Assembly: GCA_030704615.1 (NCBI GenBank)
Contig: CM060734.1
Location: forward strand, 15,500,001-15,564,000
From: Takakia lepidozioides
Lineage: Eukaryota > Streptophyta > Takakiopsida > Takakiales > Takakiaceae
Reading direction: 5' to 3'
Length of the DNA: 64,000 nucleotides
The notes under the pieces were generated by a model. The model ran no database searches and was not told where the DNA came from. It saw only the letters and a program-made list of their open reading frames with translations. Positions within the stretch are counted from its first letter, which is position 1; every line of letters begins with the position of its first letter. Below are positions 58,461-64,000 of this stretch, in pieces. Made by a program: the position numbers and the translations under genes.

Positions 58461-59675
58461 ACTTTGGGGCAGCTGTTGTCAAGCGAAATCAGCCCGCCCA
58501 AACCCCAAGACAAAAAATACAAACCACCCTCCCCTAGGCCTCAATGGCTTGCTAGTGGGGGGGGGGGGGGGGAATTAGCACATAGAGGCCTTATAGTAGC
58601 CTTATATCATAGATCCCGCCTACTAGCCTGCCTTTGTCAGAACTGGCTATATTTCAAATTAATCAAATACAAAGATTCATTCTTCCAACAATTCAAATAC
58701 AAGCCTCTATTGGTGCCCTTACCAATAGACTATGGGGGTCTTCCCCTTGTCACTTCTAGACATGAAATAATGGGACTCCACAATGCACTATCCTCTTTTG
58801 AAGAGTCTAAATCAGATTTTTAACTTCAAGCTTTGCTTGGAAAATAAATGAATCACATATACAAATGGTGAAATGGTAAGATGGGATCAACCTTTCTATG
58901 CGAGAGTGCTCGGGATGCTCTATCGACTCAAGTAATGGTATTCTATGCGGCCTTCACTTGGGCTCTCGTCCATAAGTCCATACTAGCCCCTCCTACTCGT
59001 CCTCAAGTCACTTTCCTCCACATGAAATTGCCCTCTTCCTTCACAAATGAAAATGGCTCAAAGGCCCACAAGCTAGGCCACTTGCCTTAGCTTACAAGAA
59101 TCCTACCTAACTAGGGAGCTTCAAGCTCCACTCCCTAGGATCTAGCCCCTCCTCAAGCCAAAAGCTAGCAAGCACTACAACAACAAGCAAGAGGAAACTA
59201 AGCAAATGAGCTAGATGAGAATAAGAGAAGCCTTGCCCCCTCTTTTATACTGTTGTTGTGCCTATTAGTTTAAGGAAAAATATTCATTAAACTATTGTTT
59301 CTTGGGAGGATCTATAATATACTATTCCATATGGATGAAAAGTCTTAGAGGCAAATGAAAGCTGTCTTTTCATCCATCATGTTGGATGACCAGTTGGCGC
59401 GAGTTGTCATTTCATCCATCCAGCTCCTCAAGGCGAATTCCAGGCTTTTTCATCCATCCAAGAAGTAGAAATGCAAATAATAGGCCTTGTGAGTGCCGTC
59501 GACTCAATAATTTGGCCCTGCTGCTAATCAGCTACATAAATCACCAAACTTGATAACAAACTACAATTATATACCTTGTATCAGCCTGTAAATTCTCAGC
59601 TCCATTGGTGGTAAAAAGTTGCGCTTCTCGCCATTCGTCGTATTTGCGCTACACACATATTTTGTGGTATATTTG
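58461..59675. other. No recognisable gene; 16-bp poly-G run
   Basis: Poly-G at 58557-58572. An ORF at 58464-58823 is compositionally unremarkable and spans this run. GATGAAAAG / CTTTTCATCC copies recur at 59332-59456. 59583-59675, read on the minus strand, continues the protein of the next entry in another frame (KYVCSANTTNGEKRNFLPPM). Confidence 0.4.
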
Positions 59676-60069
59676 GAAATCAAATCCCTGGTGATGGCTC
59701 TGGGGTCTTTGACCCTGCCACTGAGTCATAGGTTGTCCGGAGTCCCCTCCAGTTGTCCCGCACCGCTAACAAGTCCACGCTTCGCCATTTGAAGTCGTCC
59801 TGACCTGCTGTCTTCCCGATGCGGCCAATTGCTTTGTTGCGATATTTCATCGCTATACATGTCGCTTCCACCAATTGCCAAGCTCCTCGCGGTGTGTTCC
59901 TACTGGACTTGAAAGGCGGGAGAAAAGAGAGATCGCAATCTGGGACTGGAACAGTCGTCTTGTATTGTTCGAACAGGATTAACTCGCCGTTTCTGGTACC
60001 GAATTGGCAGCCTAATATGCTGTCGATGTAGCTTCCTACGGTCATCTTGACGCCAGAGTTCCTCTCCAT
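59590..60069 (-). pseudogene. Unknown protein fragment, one frameshift
   Basis: The minus-strand ATG at 60069 gives MERNSGVKMTVGSYIDSILG, then RGAWQLVEATCIAMKYRNKA and WRGLRTTYDSVAG. A frame change near 59700 is followed by DPRAITRDLISKYTTKYV and PPMELRIYRLIQ, which fits one disrupted coding sequence. No family recognised. Neighbouring exons are not evident. Confidence 0.4.
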
Positions 60070-60524
60070 GGTCGTCTCAGACACTGTCTAATTTCCTACG
60101 TGCTTTACCAACGATTTCCAGACAACTAACAAACTAACCTGTTTTGGCAATACAATGCCGAAACCGCTTGTCGTATGATAAAAAAACGATCTGAAAAGAA
60201 AAGTGTACCAATATATGCATCTACAGGTGGAGAGGACGTTGTTGAGGGCCGTATGAAAAAACTAGGAAGCTATCGAGCTTTATGAACCATCCCTGCGATA
60301 TCGCTTGCGCGCAGGTCTCCAAAGCTGTCGAGCTTGAACCTTCCCCGCATTGCTTGCACACAGGTCTCCAAAGCTTTCATCTCGCACCCCAGCTATGCAC
60401 CTGCGAATCATCCTACGACACAAACAAAGAAAAGCAACCAAGTCCAAGACTCATCGCCGAGCACAACGCCGCAACCCTAAATCCATTTTAAATTATTTTG
60501 AACTTCTAGTTGGACAATACACTT
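60070..60524. other. No gene seen
   Basis: It contains two short CAGGTCTCCAAAGCT copies (about 60313 and 60362) reminiscent of the TCATAGGTCTCCAAAGCC motif in the PPR array at 32-35 kb, so it may be a small PPR-derived scrap. Nothing else supported. Confidence 0.35.
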
Positions 60525-60710
60525 AGGTGTTACCCAGTGGTTTGGGGCTCAAATCCTACTACGTCCTTTTCATATGTGGTACGGTATGAGCCCACCCCCA
60601 AAAGGGGGCAGTACCTGCAAAGGGAAGAGGCTCTTAGTTGTCTTACTAAGAGGCTCTTATTTACGCTAGCTCCGGCTGGCGTTAGTTATATATATATATA
60701 TATATATGGG
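60525..60710 (+). mobile_element. SINE with B box and (TA)n tail
   Basis: The head CCCAGTGGTTTGGGGCTCAA contains a B-box-like GGCTCAAATCC. The body has GAGCCCACCCCCAAAAGGGG, GGCAGTACC and CTAGCTCCGGCTGGCGTTAG, and it ends in a TATATATA tail. The body matches, in reverse, 16994-17092, so this is a dispersed family. Confidence 0.7.
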
Positions 60711-61630
60711 ACGGTATGTGAATTTCACTTTATTGTAATGAGTACAATGTTAACTTCTTTTATGAAGTGGTAGTAGAAATCGATAAAGGCAGGCCAAAAT
60801 GAACTTTATATGACCAAATTTAAACTATGTAATGCATGTTTGCCCATATCCGGGTCATATGAAATGTGTTTGACGCAATTTTTGGGGGGGGGGTAGCTTC
60901 AAGGCTTACAATGCTACCCACCTACACCTGGATTTTATTTTTGGCCTCTTGCAAAAAAATGTATAGATTTTTTCAAAGTAGATTAGATTATATACTAGAT
61001 GTGACATAAAAGTTTGAATGAAATGTAAACAACTAATTCGGAGTGGAACTAGGTAATCCTTCGGAAGGATCCAAGAGCAAAAAGAATTGTGGCGGACGTA
61101 GATCAACGTGACATTGGAGAAAATGCAGAGGTTGATGGTCTACGTGCACCCTCTACCTTATCAGATCAGCCGGGGGCTGCTATTTCATGAGCCATGAGCC
61201 ATGAGCGGCATGAGCCATGAGCAGAGTCGTAAGTGTGGAAAAAAACATGAGCAGCACTATTTTCCGGAAATGAGTGTCCGCGGGAATAGGGTTTAGGGTG
61301 CCACGGTCATAGGGGGAGAAGGACCTCCCGATGAAGGAGGTTCGGCAATGTTATTTAGAATTATATATTGAAAGGCAATGTTTCGCGAATGGTAGGGTGG
61401 TACTGCTCTGTACAATGGGGGCCCATTTCAGCCTACCAGCCATTTGCAAAATTCACCCACACTCCCAATCCCAAACGAAATGAGCAATGACGCATTCTCG
61501 GAACAATGGACACAGAATAGAATAAAAAGAGGGCACAATGAGGTTTTTATTGATCCACATGAATTGCATTTGAAGCACGTCTACTGTGCTGATTGTGCCC
61601 TCAAATCTTGAGCCCTGTGCCTACTGAATA
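60711..61630. other. No gene; short ATGAGC repeats
   Basis: CATGAGCCATGAGC-type repeats occur at 61187-61222. A G-run lies at about 60883-60892. Short ORFs look random. Confidence 0.5.
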
Positions 61631-61634
61631 CAAG

Positions 61635-62605
61635 TCACGTTGTCAATGGGACTTCGACTGCTCTCAGAACTAGCTCATGAGTCCTGGGGCTCCTCCATGT
61701 AAAGTCGATTGCAGCCGTTGTACCGCCCCTAGTGATGTTCACCACAATGTCCTGCCCTTCAATCATACCACCATCGAATATGGAAATCTTCACGTTTTCG
61801 TCGTCCACACCAATGCGAATGTCCCCATACAATGGAGAAGAGGAGCGCACTCCTCGAGGAGAATAGGTCTCTCCGATGGAGTCCACCCACGTCCAGTGGC
61901 AGCAGTTCCACCGCAACAGCATAGCAGTGCGCCTTCTTCTGCATGGGTGACCGTCGTAGCTGGGAAAATCGGAATCGAGGATGCGCAGGAGCCACGGACT
62001 CCTCAAACCAAGATCGTCACCCCGCTCGAAGGCGTAGTGGCCTACGATATACTCAAAAGCCACCAATGTTTCCACAATCGAACCAGTATCTTCTGTGTAA
62101 TCTGTGTACCAGATAACAATGTCTCCCGATGTGGCCGAATACATTGCATAATCGATGCCTCCAAAGGGGCAGTCGTCCCGGTTCCGGAAGCACGGCATCC
62201 TTGCAAAGGAGGACCTGAGGACGACTTGGATGCCGATGACCTTGCGGACAGCTACGAAGCCCTTAGATTTTGGAAATGATACGAAGCGGAAGAGCAGTCC
62301 GGCCTCCAATAATGGAGCATCTGGGTCACACGTACCCACCGACGGAGGTGGAACGTGTTCATCACGCCAGCGGTGGATGAACCCATACATCTTTCTCATC
62401 AACAAGTTATAGTTTGAGATCTGCCACCGAAGTCCATCCCCCGGATGGAAATTCGGCGCCGCATTTACATCGAAGAGGGGATGGACTTCGTCGTGTCCAG
62501 TGGCTATCGGCCCACCTGGCAGTGACTGCCCATAGTTTGCATGGCAGGGTAGGAAACTGAAACGGCTACATTCATGCAGCAGCCAATCTTCATCGGTCCA
62601 GGATC
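61635..62605 (-). CDS. Unknown protein, last exon (322 codons)
   Basis: Minus-strand open frame preceded by a good acceptor (TTTCCCCCCTACAG) at 62606 and ending at the stop at 61635. It opens SWTDEDWLLHECSRFSFLPC and continues HANYGQSLPGGPIATGHDEV, FHPGDGLRWQISNYNLLMRK, GIDYAMYSATSGDIVIWYTD, AFERGDDLGLRSPWLLRIL and CCHWTWVDSIGETYSPRGVR. It is rich in Trp and beta-prone segments, with no motif I can assign. The upstream exon is not certain. The third palindrome array lies just upstream, in the same relation as the other arrays to genes A and B. Confidence 0.5.
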
Positions 62606-62880
62606 CTGTAGGGGGGAAATTTAAATGTGCCCTGGAGTGTTTGTGAGGAATTGCAGCGTTAGCTTGAACTTTTTCCAGCCACCGCGCTGCTCCTCCTCCA
62701 TCCGGGAGCTGCTGTCATTGAGCGTACTCCGCTACTCTTTTTCAAGGATGTCGGAATTGGCCCACTGTTTACAATTTGATGTCTCATTTCTACAATGTGT
62801 CTATCCGGATGAATATAGCAGAGTAACCGGTATGTGAGTCATGTGTCAAGAATATACCAGAGTAACGCCATGTCGGACAT

Positions 62881-63530
62881 CGAAATGCGGCACCGCATTT
62901 CCATGTCGCCATCGAAATGCGGTGCATCATTTCCGTCCAGGTACACGAAATACCAACACGGGTCTATAAATTGATCAGAAAACGAGGTTGGCATTGCAAA
63001 TGCGGCGACGCATTTCCAGCTTGGCAATGGAAACTTCTTTTTGGACAAGGGAATGCGGTGCCGCATTTCCGTACAACACTTCGAAAAGTGTGACATTTCC
63101 GACCAGCGCGATGGAATGCGTTACCGCATTTCCGAGAGAGGGTCTGCAGATGGACAAATTGCGATGTCCGTTCTGGAAATGCGGCGCCGCATTTCCATGT
63201 CCGTCATCGACTTTTTTTTAACAATGGAATGCGCTGCCAATTTTTTGCTGATGGGCCTGCAGTTCGAACAACGACCATCCCCAATACTGAAATGCGGCAC
63301 CGCATTTTCAATCCCGCCATGTCGACCTCCTTGTTCGACCTCGTTGTTCGACCTCTGTAAGCGTGGTGGCATCCATGCAATGAGTGGGAGAGGCCAAAAC
63401 TGGCGTGTGGACAAAGGAAATTTTGGAAATGCGGCACCGCATTTCCAATTCAGATTACTTTTTACTATGCCAACATTGAAATGGAAAATTTAGTCCCTCC
63501 CCTGTTTTGGAAATGCGGTGCCCCATTTCC
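62881..63530. repeat. Palindrome array GGAAATGCGGC/GCCGCATTTCC, about ten copies
   Basis: Copies at about 62881, 62913 (imperfect), 62996, 63050, 63113, 63175 (perfect 22-bp palindrome at 63175-63196), 63224 (half), 63288, 63425 and 63509. Arms are steady while the centre varies (GCGC, GCAC, GTGC, GTTAC). Spacing is irregular, from 32 to 137 bp, with no conserved spacer. Confidence 0.93.
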
Positions 63531-63666
63531 GATTTTGGGAGCGTCGTGGTTTGGGCGATTGTGTGGCTGGAATGCACACTGGAGAGGGGTCACGAATGTC
63601 GGGCAGAATTTCCTTTATATACTCTGGAAGAGAATTTACATTTACAGAGACTTCATTAAAATTCTA

Positions 63667-64000
63667 TTAATCTTGAAAATCATCCGAATCCTCATCCTGT
63701 TCTAGACTGTCCTGCTCCTCCTCCACCCCCTCAGTGCCTCTCTCATCTCCAGCGGACTGCTCGTTGGCCAGGCTTTCGAAAATCCCATCTTCCCCTTGCG
63801 GAACTGTCCATCTCACCTCCGTTGGGTCGTCTTCCTCCCTGTCTGCGTCGCTCTCATCCGCTGAATCACATATGTACTTTCGTACCCGTCTACCTGTCTG
63901 AGCTGCTGCCAACTCTTTCCTTATCCTTCTGTCCTCCCTAGCCCTCTCCAAAATCTGCTCTACTTTACTGGGATTCTCACTTCTTCTAATCGCTGTATTT
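63667..64000 (-). CDS. Acidic C-terminus of an unknown protein running off the right edge
   Basis: Minus-strand frame open to the end of the window. It reads ENPSKVEQILERAREDRRIR, then a very acidic tail (DSADESDADREEDDP; EEEQDSLEQDEDSDDFQD) and a stop at 63667. No internal ATG decides a start, so this is the last exon of a larger gene. Acidic tails occur in many nuclear and transposase proteins; no family is assignable. Confidence 0.45.
   Translation of the reverse strand, partial: NTAIRRSENPSKVEQILERAREDRRIRKELAAAQTGRRVRKYICDSADESDADREEDDPTEVRWTVPQGEDGIFESLANEQSAGDERGTEGVEEEQDSLEQDEDSDDFQD

Noticed and set aside
58464-58823. 119-codon plus-strand ORF as a gene
   Set aside because: It crosses a 16-bp poly-G run, has no recognisable motif and no support from neighbours.
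62881-63530. CRISPR-like array of palindromic repeats
   Set aside because: Spacing is irregular, there are no uniform unique spacers or leader, the repeats are fully self-complementary, and the context is eukaryotic.

Overview
The window looks like nuclear DNA of a streptophyte (green plant lineage) with a large, repeat-rich genome. The evidence is a spliceosomal plant-type LUC7 gene, Ty3/gypsy chromoviruses primed by initiator-Met tRNA, plant-style CACTA (EnSpm) and hAT elements, and captured PLS/DYW-type PPR sequence. DYW-type PPR sequence points to a land plant, most likely a spore-bearing one (moss, lycophyte or fern). This is inference; no organelle or rRNA marker is present.

Layout. 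1-8.3 kb: one host gene on the minus strand, LUC7-like (U1 snRNP splicing factor). I could thread ten exons in frame, and its second intron has U12-type signals. The 3' end lies left of the window. 8.6-13 kb: nested foldback repeats, a decayed gypsy pol with its 3' LTR, and a LINE reverse-transcriptase remnant. 13-17 kb: a broken unknown gene (A) with distant methyltransferase-like features, and an array of GACGGGAGATCTCCCGTC palindromes. 17-24 kb: a gypsy element whose integrase carries a PHD-like finger. It is split by a second broken gene (B) of the same methyltransferase-like type, which has its own different palindrome family. 24-26 kb: an unknown, possibly LINE ORF1, protein. 26-37 kb: a gypsy gag-protease split by an 8.6-kb CACTA-type element that has 3-bp target duplications. 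This element carries an amplified PPR-DYW gene fragment and is itself hit by a 572-bp hAT MITE. 37-39.7 kb: tandem repeats, a SINE and LTR fragments. 39.7-46.7 kb: a complete, very young gypsy chromovirus with equal-length, apparently identical LTRs and a 1538-codon polyprotein. It sits at the edge of the next gene. 46.7-52.6 kb: two divergent transposon-type genes, an EnSpm 'Transposase_24'-like protein fused to an FCP1-like phosphatase domain (minus) and a TNP2 transposase (plus). 52.6-58 kb: a decayed gypsy-like gag with up to three CCHC knuckles, preceded by two paralogous Cys-rich accessory ORFs. 58-64 kb: unknown ORFs, a SINE, and a third palindrome array built on GGAAATGCGGC/GCCGCATTTCC.

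How it fits together. Only LUC7 is a clear host gene. Everything else is layered mobile DNA, and the order of insertion can be read: gypsy, then CACTA, then hAT MITE. The least explained pattern is that three unrelated palindrome families each cluster beside an unrecognised or methyltransferase-like gene. These may be binding-site arrays of an undescribed mobile-element group.
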